Origin: Eubacteriaceae bacterium UBA6119
GTDB taxonomy: Bacteria; Bacillota; Clostridia; Eubacteriales; UBA1433
Assembly (NCBI GenBank): GCA_002423395.1
Contig: DIVZ01000007.1
Span: forward strand, 239,635 to 303,634
Length of the DNA stretch: 64,000 nucleotides
Direction of reading: 5' to 3'
Each line of letters opens with the position of its first letter. Within the stretch, counting starts at the first letter, position 1. Positions 24,646 through 32,083 of this stretch are shown one piece after another. Below the pieces are notes generated by a model. It worked only from the letters and a program-made list of their open reading frames with translations, made no database searches and had not been told where the DNA came from. Made by a program: the position numbers and the translations under genes.

Positions 24646-25656
24646 ATGAAAAAGAAATTTGTTTTAGTTATTTTATTTGTTGTTTTACTTTTGACATCTA
24701 TAAACGTATCTGCGGCAAAAGGAGGAACATACACAATTGAAGAAGGTAATTTGAAAATATCAGTTCCAAGCAATTACATAGTATTTACAAGAGATACCAC
24801 TTCTAAAGACGCGGATATAAAGAAGTACGGGATTGATATAGCGGAGTTGAAAGAGCTGTTTATTAGCGGCAATATTTACGCGGATATGATGACTGACAAA
24901 AAATCGGAAATTTTGGTTTTGATATATGAAGACAGTTATAGCAGAAAAATACCAAATTTGACTGAGTATTTAAAAAAGTATCCTGATGAATTTAGCAAAA
25001 TGAATTCCAGCGGAGTAATTGACGATTTAAAAAAATCCGGTCTTGAAGTATCATCGCTTACACTTTATAAAAACTCAAAATATTATTATTTGCATTTTGA
25101 AGGTTACAACAGTAAAAATAAAAATTATGTAGATATGTACGCTACAACGATTAACGGAAAATATGTTGCGTTCAGTACAATACCTTTAACTAATACAAAA
25201 GTAACCAGCGCGCAAAAAACTGCGCTTAAAAATTTTGTAGATAAGAACGTATCTTTTTACGATGTTCAGCCGCTTCCGCCATTTACGAATCCTTCATCTG
25301 CAAGTGCTATTGGAATAATTATCGCCGTTGTGGCAATTGGCGTGATTGTTGTTTTAATCATATTTTTAACTAAAAAATCAAAAAAGAAAAATAGCGCGAT
25401 TGATAATAATATCAATACAAGCAGTAATACAAACAGCAACGAATTTGCTATACAAAATACAAGCAATGGTAATTACATAATAGCAAATGACAAAGATATT
25501 ATAAATAATGAAAATAAATTAGCAGTTCAACCCGCAGAGACAGAAGCAGAATTAATCAATGCAAACATCGCAAATTCAGATGACGTAATATTCTGCAGGA
25601 AATGCGGATGCAAGCTGCCTAAAGAATCCGCGTTCTGCAAAAAGCTGCGGCACTAA
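24646..25656 (+). CDS. Exported-domain, membrane-span, zinc-ribbon protein (member 3)
   Basis: 336 residues. Signal peptide MKKKFVLVILFVVLLLTSIN, then the same exported domain as the gene at 22803, then a span GIIIAVVAIGVIVVLIIF (about residues 228-245), a basic stop (KKSKKK), an Asn-rich linker and a zinc ribbon FCRKCGCKLPKESAFC. The second CxxC is destroyed: the frame ends FCKKLRH, but removing one A from the A5 run at 25639-25643 restores FCKSCGTKI and a stop at 25663. The intact gene would thus match member 2. Start has AGAGAGAAG upstream. Role unknown; the topology suggests sensing outside and zinc-ribbon contacts inside. Confidence 0.8.
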   Translation: MKKKFVLVILFVVLLLTSINVSAAKGGTYTIEEGNLKISVPSNYIVFTRDTTSKDADIKKYGIDIAELKELFISGNIYADMMTDKKSEILVLIYEDSYSRKIPNLTEYLKKYPDEFSKMNSSGVIDDLKKSGLEVSSLTLYKNSKYYYLHFEGYNSKNKNYVDMYATTINGKYVAFSTIPLTNTKVTSAQKTALKNFVDKNVSFYDVQPLPPFTNPSSASAIGIIIAVVAIGVIVVLIIFLTKKSKKKNSAIDNNINTSSNTNSNEFAIQNTSNGNYIIANDKDIINNENKLAVQPAETEAELINANIANSDDVIFCRKCGCKLPKESAFCKKLRH

Positions 25657-25691
25657 GATATAAATATAAAAAAACGATATAAAGGAAAAAT

Positions 25692-25988
25692 ATGAAAAGA
25701 AAATTAAACAGTCCGCTGTCGATACTGGGATTTATATTAATTATTTTGGCTACATTATTAGGGGCTTTTTTATACATCCGCTCATTCGGGCTATGGCATG
25801 ATATTATTAGCTTCTGGGGGTATATAGTTGCAGCGTTTTTCGCGCCCGATTTAATATTAATTATTATCAGAATAATAAAATACGGGTTTAGCGACTGGTA
25901 TTTATGGACGTTTATAGCAGCTGGGGCAATTTATTGGATAGGGTTTATAGTATCGCAAATTGCCGTAAAAAAGTCAGATATTAAATAG
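25692..25988 (+). CDS. Small membrane protein with three spans
   Basis: 98 residues, three predicted spans (about residues 9-29, 38-62, 70-90) with a charged KKSDIK tail. I do not recognise the family. The start has AAAGGAAA upstream. It is the last gene of the zinc-ribbon cluster on the plus strand, so it may be co-transcribed with it. It has no similarity to the exported domains of the neighbours. Confidence 0.65.
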   Translation: MKRKLNSPLSILGFILIILATLLGAFLYIRSFGLWHDIISFWGYIVAAFFAPDLILIIIRIIKYGFSDWYLWTFIAAGAIYWIGFIVSQIAVKKSDIK

Positions 25989-26010
25989 CGTTATAAGATA
26001 TATGATTTTT

Positions 26011-26048
26011 AAAAAAGCTGACTCCGTTTGAAGTACGCAGTCAGCTTT
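26011..26048 (-). terminator. Terminator after the FAD/Rieske gene
   Basis: Stem AAAGCTGACT/AGTCAGCTTT, followed on the minus strand by TTTTTTAAAAA; core stem shared with the terminator at 1597-1633. Confidence 0.85.
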
Positions 26049-26089
26049 AACTCTGTTTTTATTGACACATAACAGTTTAGGCAGCTTTT

Positions 26090-27646
26090 TTAATATTCAT
26101 CTTTAAATAACTTTTCCAAAGTATCGGTATGCTCATCCATATCAAGATGCCTTACCGCAGGCCCTTCAATAATGTCGCCGTCTATGCTGAATCTAGAGCC
26201 ATGGCAAGGGCAGTCCCATGATTTTTCTGCTGAATTCCAATTTAGCTCGCATCCCATATGGGTGCAGGTAGTATTTACAATATGCAACTTACCTTGTTCA
26301 TCGCGATATGCTCCCGCACGCTGACCGTTTACATCAATTACTTTACCGTCGCCGTTTTTAATCTCGACATTATTAGGAACGCTTTCAAGTTTGCCTTTTA
26401 TGAGTTCTTTTGCGACATTGGCATTTTCGACTACGAAAGTTTTTGCCGAAGCCATTATGGTATGACGAGAAGGACTGTATACGTCCTGCCATTGGTTGGG
26501 TTTGCCTAAAACAAGATCAGAAAGCAGCATTGCAGATGCCATACCGTTAGACATTCCCCACTTGCCAAAGCCCGTAGCCACAAATAAATTTTCAGTATCA
26601 TCCGTATAATGCCCGACAAGAGGTATTTCATCAACGCTCATGCAGTCTTGGGCTGACCAATGAAAAGGCATATCGGTAACAGTGAAATGCTCTTTGGCGA
26701 ATAAGACCAGGTTTTTATAATGATTAATTGTATCTTCACCCTGACCGGTTTTGTGGTGTTCGCCTGCCACTAAAATAATTTCTCCGTTTTCAGTCTGCTG
26801 ACTTCTAATTGATCTGCCCGGAGGAGTTTCAGCGGTTATATACATTCCGCCCGGATAATTTTCTTTTGCCTTTATTGCAACTATATACGAACGTTCAGGA
26901 TAAATTCTTGAAAAGTATAATGCCGCTTTGTTGAAAAAAGGATAGTGAGAAGCGATAATTACTTTATCGGCTGTTATTTGTAAGTTATCAATAGTTTTTA
27001 AATAATAGGTGTTGTTCTCATGCTCTAAGTCTACAATACGCGTCTGTTCAAAAATATTGCTGCCTGATTTTGCAACAATATCGGCCAGAGGAAGCAAAAA
27101 TTTTCTAGGATGAAATTTTGCCTGATTATCAAAACGCACAGCTGCTTTTATATCAAGGGGCAGGGGAGTGCTTTGAAGATATGAGGCGGTTATGCCCAAA
27201 TAAGAAGCAATTTCTGTTTCTTTTTGGATTTGCTGTATATAATTTTCCTGACGAGTATAAACATATGCACAATCCCATATAAAATTGCAGTCAATATTAT
27301 GCTGCTTAATTATGTTGTCAAACATTTTTATGGCGGTTTCATTAGCTGCGGCATATTGCGTTGCATATTCTTCGCTTATTTGCTGTATTTTCTGTAAGCG
27401 AAGCTCATGCTGAGAAGTTATTTTAGCTGTTGTATGGCCTGTTGTGCCTTTAAGTATTTTATCGGCTTCAAAAACCGCTGTTTTCACTCCTTGATTACTT
27501 AGAAAATAAGCGCACAGTATGCCGACAATGCCGCCGCCCACTATGGCTACGTCTGTTTTTATATTATCTGCCAATCGCGGATAATTTGTCTGCTGTGTTG
27601 AAGCAATCCAATATGATGACGGAGGGGTAGAAATAATATCTTGCAT
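26090..27646 (-). CDS. FAD-dependent oxidoreductase with C-terminal Rieske [2Fe-2S] domain
   Basis: 518 residues in two domains. Residues 1-400 form a DAO-type FAD enzyme with the dinucleotide motif DVAIVGGGIVGILCAYFL near 30. The C-terminus holds a Rieske cluster site CTHMGC (near 464) and CPCHGSRF (near 483). The same architecture occurs in the Bacillus YhfW-type proteins. Electrons would pass between FAD and the Fe-S centre; the donor is unknown. Start has GGGAG ten bases upstream. The Rieske ligand pattern is complete (two Cys and two His), so the cluster should assemble. Confidence 0.93.
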   Translation of the reverse strand: MQDIISTPPSSYWIASTQQTNYPRLADNIKTDVAIVGGGIVGILCAYFLSNQGVKTAVFEADKILKGTTGHTTAKITSQHELRLQKIQQISEEYATQYAAANETAIKMFDNIIKQHNIDCNFIWDCAYVYTRQENYIQQIQKETEIASYLGITASYLQSTPLPLDIKAAVRFDNQAKFHPRKFLLPLADIVAKSGSNIFEQTRIVDLEHENNTYYLKTIDNLQITADKVIIASHYPFFNKAALYFSRIYPERSYIVAIKAKENYPGGMYITAETPPGRSIRSQQTENGEIILVAGEHHKTGQGEDTINHYKNLVLFAKEHFTVTDMPFHWSAQDCMSVDEIPLVGHYTDDTENLFVATGFGKWGMSNGMASAMLLSDLVLGKPNQWQDVYSPSRHTIMASAKTFVVENANVAKELIKGKLESVPNNVEIKNGDGKVIDVNGQRAGAYRDEQGKLHIVNTTCTHMGCELNWNSAEKSWDCPCHGSRFSIDGDIIEGPAVRHLDMDEHTDTLEKLFKDEY

Positions 27647-27723
27647 AAAAAATCAGCTCCCGTATTAAAATTTATTTTAATGTATTTTTTACGGAAACTT
27701 TAGTAATTATCCAATATAATAAT

Positions 27724-27755
27724 AAAGGGAGATGTTATCTCCGCTTTTATTTTAT
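27724..27755. terminator. Terminator between sdpI and the FAD/Rieske gene
   Basis: Stem GGAGAT/ATCTCC with a three-base loop and T runs; the minus reading (CTTTATTATTAT) ends the sdpRI transcript. Confidence 0.6.
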
Positions 27756-27771
27756 GAATTTGATTTATAAT

Positions 27772-28416
27772 TTAATTAGACTTTATTTTTCTGAATATTA
27801 AATATGAATATACGTTAACTGCGATGATAAGCACACCAATTAAAATTATTGATGTTATTATAAGACTTTTGCTTTGTATAAAAGCGTCCAGTCCGAAAAG
27901 CACACCCATTATTATAAAAACATATCCGCCGGCTTTATGAGTTTTTTTCCATACCACCTCATTTGCCAGAGTCCACGGGTTGCGTATGCCGAAAAAATAA
28001 TTATGTTTTATTGTGGGCATATAGTTTCCTATTATTATCAATAAAATGCCTATCAGCAGTGGTATATAAAGATTTATTTTTATGGCATGACCTAAAGCTG
28101 TGTAAACTGTTATCCAGCCCAACGCTATAAATATTAATATAATAGAAATTATGATTACTTCATATGCTTTTGAGTGCAATTTATAATTTTCTCTTTTGGG
28201 GTCGATTTTCGGAAGAACCATCATTAAAAACCACATTGCGGCAGGCAGAGCACCTAATAAAAAAATCATAGCCTTACTGCCGTAATTATCCACTTCTCCG
28301 TTTATATTCCAATGAATCGGAATGGTATCGGGCAGATAGGAATACATTACTGAAAGACCTATAAATGATAAAACAGATAAAATTAATACAGAAATGTTTA
28401 ATTTGTCTATTTTCAT
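27772..28416 (-). CDS. sdpI: SdpI-family immunity/signalling membrane protein
   Basis: 214 residues with a DUF1648 domain (PDTIPIHWNINGEVDNYGSK near residue 28) followed by the SdpI domain marked by FFGIRNPWTLANEVVWKKTH near 142. About six spans. In B. subtilis SdpI protects against the SDP killing toxin and sequesters the repressor SdpR at the membrane. No sdpABC toxin genes are in this window. It starts on the base after the sdpR stop, with GGAGGTGA as ribosome site inside the end of sdpR. Confidence 0.88.
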   Translation of the reverse strand: MKIDKLNISVLILSVLSFIGLSVMYSYLPDTIPIHWNINGEVDNYGSKAMIFLLGALPAAMWFLMMVLPKIDPKRENYKLHSKAYEVIIISIILIFIALGWITVYTALGHAIKINLYIPLLIGILLIIIGNYMPTIKHNYFFGIRNPWTLANEVVWKKTHKAGGYVFIIMGVLFGLDAFIQSKSLIITSIILIGVLIIAVNVYSYLIFRKIKSN

Positions 28417-28689
28417 TTACTCTTCACCTCCGTTTTTGTTGGCAGTATCAAAAAACCACTTGATAATGTCCTGAAATACTGTTGTATTAAGCGAATACTT
28501 TATATTTTGACCTTCCCGTTCGTCAAGTATTAATCCGGCATTTTTTAAAGCCGATAAATGATGGCTTATTGACGGCTTGCTTATTTTGAAATTATCCGAT
28601 ATTTCTCCCGCGTTCATGTCTTGCTTGGAAAGAAGCTCTAATATTTTTCTTCTTGTCGGGTCTGAAAGAGCTTTAAATACTTCATTCAT
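28417..28689 (-). CDS. sdpR: ArsR-family repressor, SdpR-like
   Basis: 90-residue winged-helix regulator of the ArsR/SmtB type. MNEVFKALSDPTRRKILELL is the typical opening, SKPSISHHLSALKNAGLI near residue 45 is the recognition helix, and no cysteine-based metal site is visible, as in SdpR. Start ATG 28689 has AGAGGT seven bases upstream; the longer frame from 28725 lacks a ribosome site. It precedes sdpI directly, and a perfect dyad lies between the promoter and its start, so it probably represses its own operon. Confidence 0.9.
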   Translation of the reverse strand: MNEVFKALSDPTRRKILELLSKQDMNAGEISDNFKISKPSISHHLSALKNAGLILDEREGQNIKYSLNTTVFQDIIKWFFDTANKNGGEE

Positions 28690-28709
28690 AAAAATACCTC
28701 TAGCAAGCG

Positions 28710-28733
28710 TTAGATATTTAGACAAATATCTAA
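28710..28733. promoter_or_regulatory. Perfect 10-bp dyad, probable SdpR operator
   Basis: TTAGATATTT-AGAC-AAATATCTAA, downstream of the -10 and just ahead of the sdpR ribosome site. Confidence 0.75.
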
Positions 28734-28745
28734 ATATATAATATA

Positions 28746-28773
28746 ATTATATTTAAAATTTAAATGATGTCAA
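28746..28773 (-). promoter_or_regulatory. Promoter of sdpR-sdpI
   Basis: TTGACA, 16 bases, TATAAT on the minus strand, about 57 bases before the start codon. Confidence 0.85.
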
Positions 28774-28811
28774 GAGAATTATATGAAAAATGATATAAAT
28801 AGAAATTAAAA

Positions 28812-29747
28812 TTAAAACCATTTTCTCTTTTTAAAATAAGCAATAATGGAAACACTGACGATAATGCTTAATGCTATTACTACCGGATAGAAGAAATTCA
28901 TATTAAATTCCGGCATTTTTAAATTCATGCCATACCAGCCTACTATTAATGTGAGCGGTAAAAAAATTACAGTAACAACGGTAAACAGCTGCATTATTTT
29001 ATTGGCGCGCAAATCAACTTCCATTTGATATGCTTCGCGTACTTCTGTTGCGAAAGCAATGAGATTAACAGATGTGTTATAAAGTCTGTCGAGCTTGCTG
29101 TCAAGTATTTTAAAATATTTTAAAGTTTTTTCTTCCAAGAGATTATTCTCATTCCAGCTTAGGCTTTCAACAATGCTTATAAATTGCTCATAATATTGTT
29201 TTGCAGCACGCAATTTGCGCGCGATGCATATAACAAGCTGAGAATAATTTGTATTTGAATCGGAATTATTTAAAATTTGATTTTCATATTCTGTTAGTTG
29301 GTCTTCAATTTTTTCGAGTTCATGCAAGTCATTTTCAATCAAATAGGTAAAAAATAAATACAAAATTTTACCGTAACTTACATTAATATTAGAATCAATA
29401 AGATGTTTTATAAAAACATTAACAAAATCAGTATCCTGACAAACAAATTGCATTAGATTATTTTGTATGAAAATAAAAACATAAGATATTTGCTCCTCTT
29501 GGGTTTGATTTATAAAATGATTTACTTTCATACAAATAATATCCAGATTATCATGAGATTCAAATCTTGGAGTATTGTTTTTGAGCGTTGATATATATAG
29601 TTCATCCGGTATCATTTCATCTATTGTTTTTTCCGGTTGCTGCTCAATGTTAAATACGGCTATATAATCTTTTAATTCTTCCGGTTTAAAACCTTCTTTA
29701 TAATCATTAACAGGATTAAGTTTAGATGATTCTATAGAATAAATCAT
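28812..29747 (-). CDS. CorA-like divalent cation channel
   Basis: 311 residues from ATG 29747 (GGGGTG upstream). Long cytoplasmic N-terminal funnel, rich in charged helices, then two C-terminal spans; the CorA signature GMN is in VGWYGMNLKMPE near residue 269, just after the first span, and the tail YFKKRKWF is basic as in CorA. A pentameric Mg2+/Co2+ channel is the likely role. The periplasmic loop KMPEFNMNFF is short, typical for Firmicute CorA. It stands alone with the sdpRI promoter downstream. Confidence 0.9.
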   Translation of the reverse strand: MIYSIESSKLNPVNDYKEGFKPEELKDYIAVFNIEQQPEKTIDEMIPDELYISTLKNNTPRFESHDNLDIICMKVNHFINQTQEEQISYVFIFIQNNLMQFVCQDTDFVNVFIKHLIDSNINVSYGKILYLFFTYLIENDLHELEKIEDQLTEYENQILNNSDSNTNYSQLVICIARKLRAAKQYYEQFISIVESLSWNENNLLEEKTLKYFKILDSKLDRLYNTSVNLIAFATEVREAYQMEVDLRANKIMQLFTVVTVIFLPLTLIVGWYGMNLKMPEFNMNFFYPVVIALSIIVSVSIIAYFKKRKWF

Positions 29748-29840
29748 AAAGCACCCCAATAAAATAAAATTTAATAATGTAATTATATTAAATTTTACAG
29801 CAAAAATTCAAGTAGTTTAAATAAAAATGCTCTATTATGT

Positions 29841-29866
29841 AAAAAAACCGCAAAAACGGTTTTTGA
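29841..29866. terminator. Bidirectional terminator
   Basis: Stem AAAACCG/CGGTTTT with A and T runs on both sides, following the TM1266-like gene on the minus strand. Confidence 0.75.
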
Positions 29867-29893
29867 TTTTAAAATATTTGAATTTATTTGCAG

Positions 29894-30148
29894 TTAAAAT
29901 ATCATTTTTTGAACTACTATTCCATCGATATTGCTTTTTAATTTATCTTCAAGTTCCTGCGCCTTTTCCGAGCTTCCGCTTATTGTCTCAAGGAGAATTA
30001 TACCGTTCGGGCTGCAGCTTGTATCATCTGCATTATGGAGTCCTATTCTTGTTGAAATATAACATCCGTAGTCCGAGATTATATCCTGAAATTTGGGGGA
30101 TGTTTCTGTTCTTTGCTTTAACATTATGCCGAGTATAACTTTTGACAT
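29894..30148 (-). CDS. TM1266-like small ACT-fold protein (iron hydrogenase system)
   Basis: 84-residue ferredoxin-fold protein of the TM1266 type, usually found beside [FeFe] hydrogenase maturation genes. The shape VILGIMLKQRTETSPKFQDI, a GCYISTRIGLHN strand and the closing LKSNIDGIVVQKM match that family. Two Cys (residues about 29 and 46) are noted but not family-diagnostic. Start has GGAGG six to eight bases upstream. Here hyd genes are not adjacent, so its partner lies elsewhere. A terminator-like hairpin precedes it by about 85 bases. Confidence 0.72.
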   Translation of the reverse strand: MSKVILGIMLKQRTETSPKFQDIISDYGCYISTRIGLHNADDTSCSPNGIILLETISGSSEKAQELEDKLKSNIDGIVVQKMIF

Positions 30149-30218
30149 ATAAAAAAACCTCCGTACTTTAATATTACTTCATATTATTGTCTTTTATTAT
30201 CATAAATATCCTGCTGTT

Positions 30219-30282
30219 TATAAAAATAAAAACAGAACCCGCAACACTGTTAACTTAATATATCCCTATTAAGCGGGTTCTG
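30219..30282 (-). terminator. Long terminator-like hairpin upstream of the TM1266-like gene
   Basis: Ten-base stem CAGAACCCGC/GCGGGTTCTG (30233-30242 with 30273-30282), followed on the minus strand by TTTTTATTTTTATA. An inner stem CTTAATA/TATTAAG uses part of the loop. It sits within 90 bases of the start at 30148, so it may be an attenuator or the end of a small RNA. Confidence 0.7.
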
Positions 30283-30531
30283 CATGACACAAGCATTCAT
30301 ATAAGCAAAATTATAGTGTCAATATAAGTATATTTTTATATAAAAAATTTATACCTGATAATTTAAATAAAAAATAAAAGAGATAGATTATAATTTTTAC
30401 GAACAAAGGTCATCTATCTCTTTAATACCGCATTAAAAATCTTTTAATTACGGCTATAATAATATTATATACTTAAAACATTCAAATGATACACAATCGA
30501 AAGAATATAAATTTATTCTAATCAGGTAAAT
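30283..30531. other. Intergenic region 30283-30531
   Basis: No protein gene is evident. It holds a second hairpin (next entry) and, on the minus strand, a TTGACA near 30336-30341 with only a poor -10, so a short RNA between the two hairpins is possible but not shown. Confidence 0.4.
30371..30423 (-). terminator. Terminator after the 69-residue gene
   Basis: Twelve-base stem AAAGAGATAGAT/ATCTATCTCTTT, followed on the minus strand by TTTTATTTTTTATT. Confidence 0.8.
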
Positions 30532-30741
30532 TTAATTGTTATAATATATACTGTCAAAAACTCTCATAGCTTGCAATCCGAAATCATTGTATTTTTTTTC
30601 GTAGTTAATAAATCCTTTTTGCATAATTAAACCGTCAAGTTTGTTTAATACAAAATCAACATCTTTGGACGACATAATTTCATCCGCATCGTTGAAATTA
30701 TCAGAAATAAATTTTTTGTCAAAATCTTTAAACTGAATCAT
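30532..30741 (-). CDS. Small unknown protein, 69 residues
   Basis: 69 residues, acidic and helical (SDNFNDADEIMSSKDVDFVL). No domain recognised. Start has AAAGGAT about nine bases upstream, and a terminator follows, so a genuine gene is plausible. It lies downstream of the 95-residue gene on the same strand. Confidence 0.5.
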   Translation of the reverse strand: MIQFKDFDKKFISDNFNDADEIMSSKDVDFVLNKLDGLIMQKGFINYEKKYNDFGLQAMRVFDSIYYNN

Positions 30742-30817
30742 AATAAATTATCCTTTCTACAGGGTGTAAATTATCTATATGTAATATTAATTCATTTTAT
30801 TACATGAAAATTTTACA

Positions 30818-30844
30818 TAAAAAAAGAGCATCAAGCTCTTTTCT
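30818..30844 (-). terminator. Terminator after the 95-residue gene
   Basis: Stem AAAAGAGC/GCTCTTTT with a five-base loop, followed on the minus strand by a long T run. Confidence 0.75.
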
Positions 30845-30860
30845 TCATTATATGCTACAT

Positions 30861-31148
30861 CTAACAACATAGTTCGCGGCTTGTATTTTTTAATATATTC
30901 ATAGCCGACATAATATCCGCAAGAATATCCTGCCGCATAATATCATTGCTTTTATATTCAGTTAAATCACTGTTTATCCATCCGATTAAATAACCTTCCC
31001 GTTTTATATAATATTTGTTTATTTTGCCGTCGGGGCTATTATAGTTTATAAATTTTATTGCGCAGATTTTGCCGTTTTTTAGAATTTGTGCAATTATTTT
31101 ATTTCCCTTTATTAAAAAACATTTTTCTCTTATAAATATTTGCCTCAT
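30861..31148 (-). CDS. Small unknown protein, 95 residues
   Basis: 95 residues, basic, with beta-rich character (FLIKGNKIIAQILKNGKICA) and a C-terminal helix ending RELCC. Not recognised. Start has TAGGAG seven bases upstream, and its own terminator follows. It is divergent from plsY. Confidence 0.5.
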   Translation of the reverse strand: MRQIFIREKCFLIKGNKIIAQILKNGKICAIKFINYNSPDGKINKYYIKREGYLIGWINSDLTEYKSNDIMRQDILADIMSAMNILKNTSRELCC

Positions 31149-31409
31149 TTTAATCGCTCCTATATATTGAGGGTAATTTAATAATTCCTATTATTGTCAA
31201 AAATTACAAATTTATTATTCGGAATTGATAATACAATAAAAACCTTATTACAAAATATGACAAAATATTGATATTAATTAACAATTTTATTCCTAAATAT
31301 TGTGGATATGTTAGTAACTTCATACTTTTTCGATAAAAAATAACTATAAAAAACATTTATTTTTATTGCAATAAAATGATAATATATTATAAATTAATAT
31401 ATACTTGTA
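31149..31409. other. Divergent intergenic region before plsY
   Basis: AT-rich spacer between the 95-residue gene and plsY. Apart from the plsY promoter listed next I see no RNA gene, repeat or clear dyad in it. Confidence 0.5.
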
Positions 31410-31438
31410 TTGACGGTTTTTAAGTTTTTTATTATTAT
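31410..31438 (+). promoter_or_regulatory. Promoter of plsY
   Basis: TTGACG, 17 bases, TATTAT, ending 29 bases before the plsY start. Confidence 0.75.
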
Positions 31439-31467
31439 AAAATAAACACAAAAGCGAGGGCGTACTA

Positions 31468-32058
31468 ATGTTTATGTATTTATTAATATTTATTATAAGT
31501 TATTTGCTCGGTAATATTAACGCGGCATATATATATGGCAGATTGACTAAAAATACCGATATAAGGCAGCATGGAAGCGGCAATGCAGGTACTACCAACG
31601 CTTTGCGTGTAATGGGTAAAAAAGCCGGAATTATAGTATTTATTTCAGATTTTTTAAAGGGATTAATAGCCGTTTTGCTGGCAAAGATGTTAAGTAATGG
31701 CGCATATGCAGAAGCAATTGCCGCATTTGCCGTTATTATCGGTCATAACTGGCCAATATTTCTAAGGTTTAAAGGCGGCAAGGGGGTTGCCACTTTAATG
31801 GGTGCATACGCGTTAATTGCGCCGCTTTACTTATTAATTGCAGCAGTGATTGCCCTTTTAATTATTTGTTTTACAAAACTTGTATCTCTTGCATCAATAT
31901 GCGGCATTTATTCAATTTTAATTATGGTTATTATTTTTCAAGGATTTAAAGTAAATTTTATACTGACTTTAATTATTGCATTAATCAGCACATACCAACA
32001 TCGCGAGAATATTAAGCGGCTTATAAAAGGCAAAGAAAATAAGCTGGATGTGTATTAA
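31468..32058 (+). CDS. plsY: Acyl-phosphate:glycerol-3-phosphate acyltransferase PlsY
   Basis: 196-residue membrane enzyme that makes lysophosphatidic acid from acyl-phosphate and glycerol 3-phosphate. Seven helices. Motif 1 is SYLLGNINAAYIYGRL with the following RQHGSGNAGTTNALRVMG near residue 33. Motif 2 is in the GHNWPIFLRFKGGKGVATL block near 93. Start ATG follows GCGAGGG. PlsX is not in the window. It is directly followed by a cardiolipin synthase gene, consistent with a phospholipid operon. Confidence 0.96.
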   Translation: MFMYLLIFIISYLLGNINAAYIYGRLTKNTDIRQHGSGNAGTTNALRVMGKKAGIIVFISDFLKGLIAVLLAKMLSNGAYAEAIAAFAVIIGHNWPIFLRFKGGKGVATLMGAYALIAPLYLLIAAVIALLIICFTKLVSLASICGIYSILIMVIIFQGFKVNFILTLIIALISTYQHRENIKRLIKGKENKLDVY

Positions 32059-32083
32059 TAAAAACCGCTTAAGGCAGGAAATA

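Noticed and set aside
25639..25645. Programmed -1 frameshifting at AAAAAG
   Set aside because: Restoring the ribbon needs a +1 change, and the preceding base (C) does not fit the slippery heptamer.
29827..30138. Plus-strand 103-codon frame opposite the TM1266-like gene
   Set aside because: No ribosome site, and the opposite strand has a better gene with family similarity.
30252..30287. Eleven-codon frame MQNPLNRDILS on the minus strand within the hairpin
   Set aside because: No ribosome site; it arises from the terminator stem.
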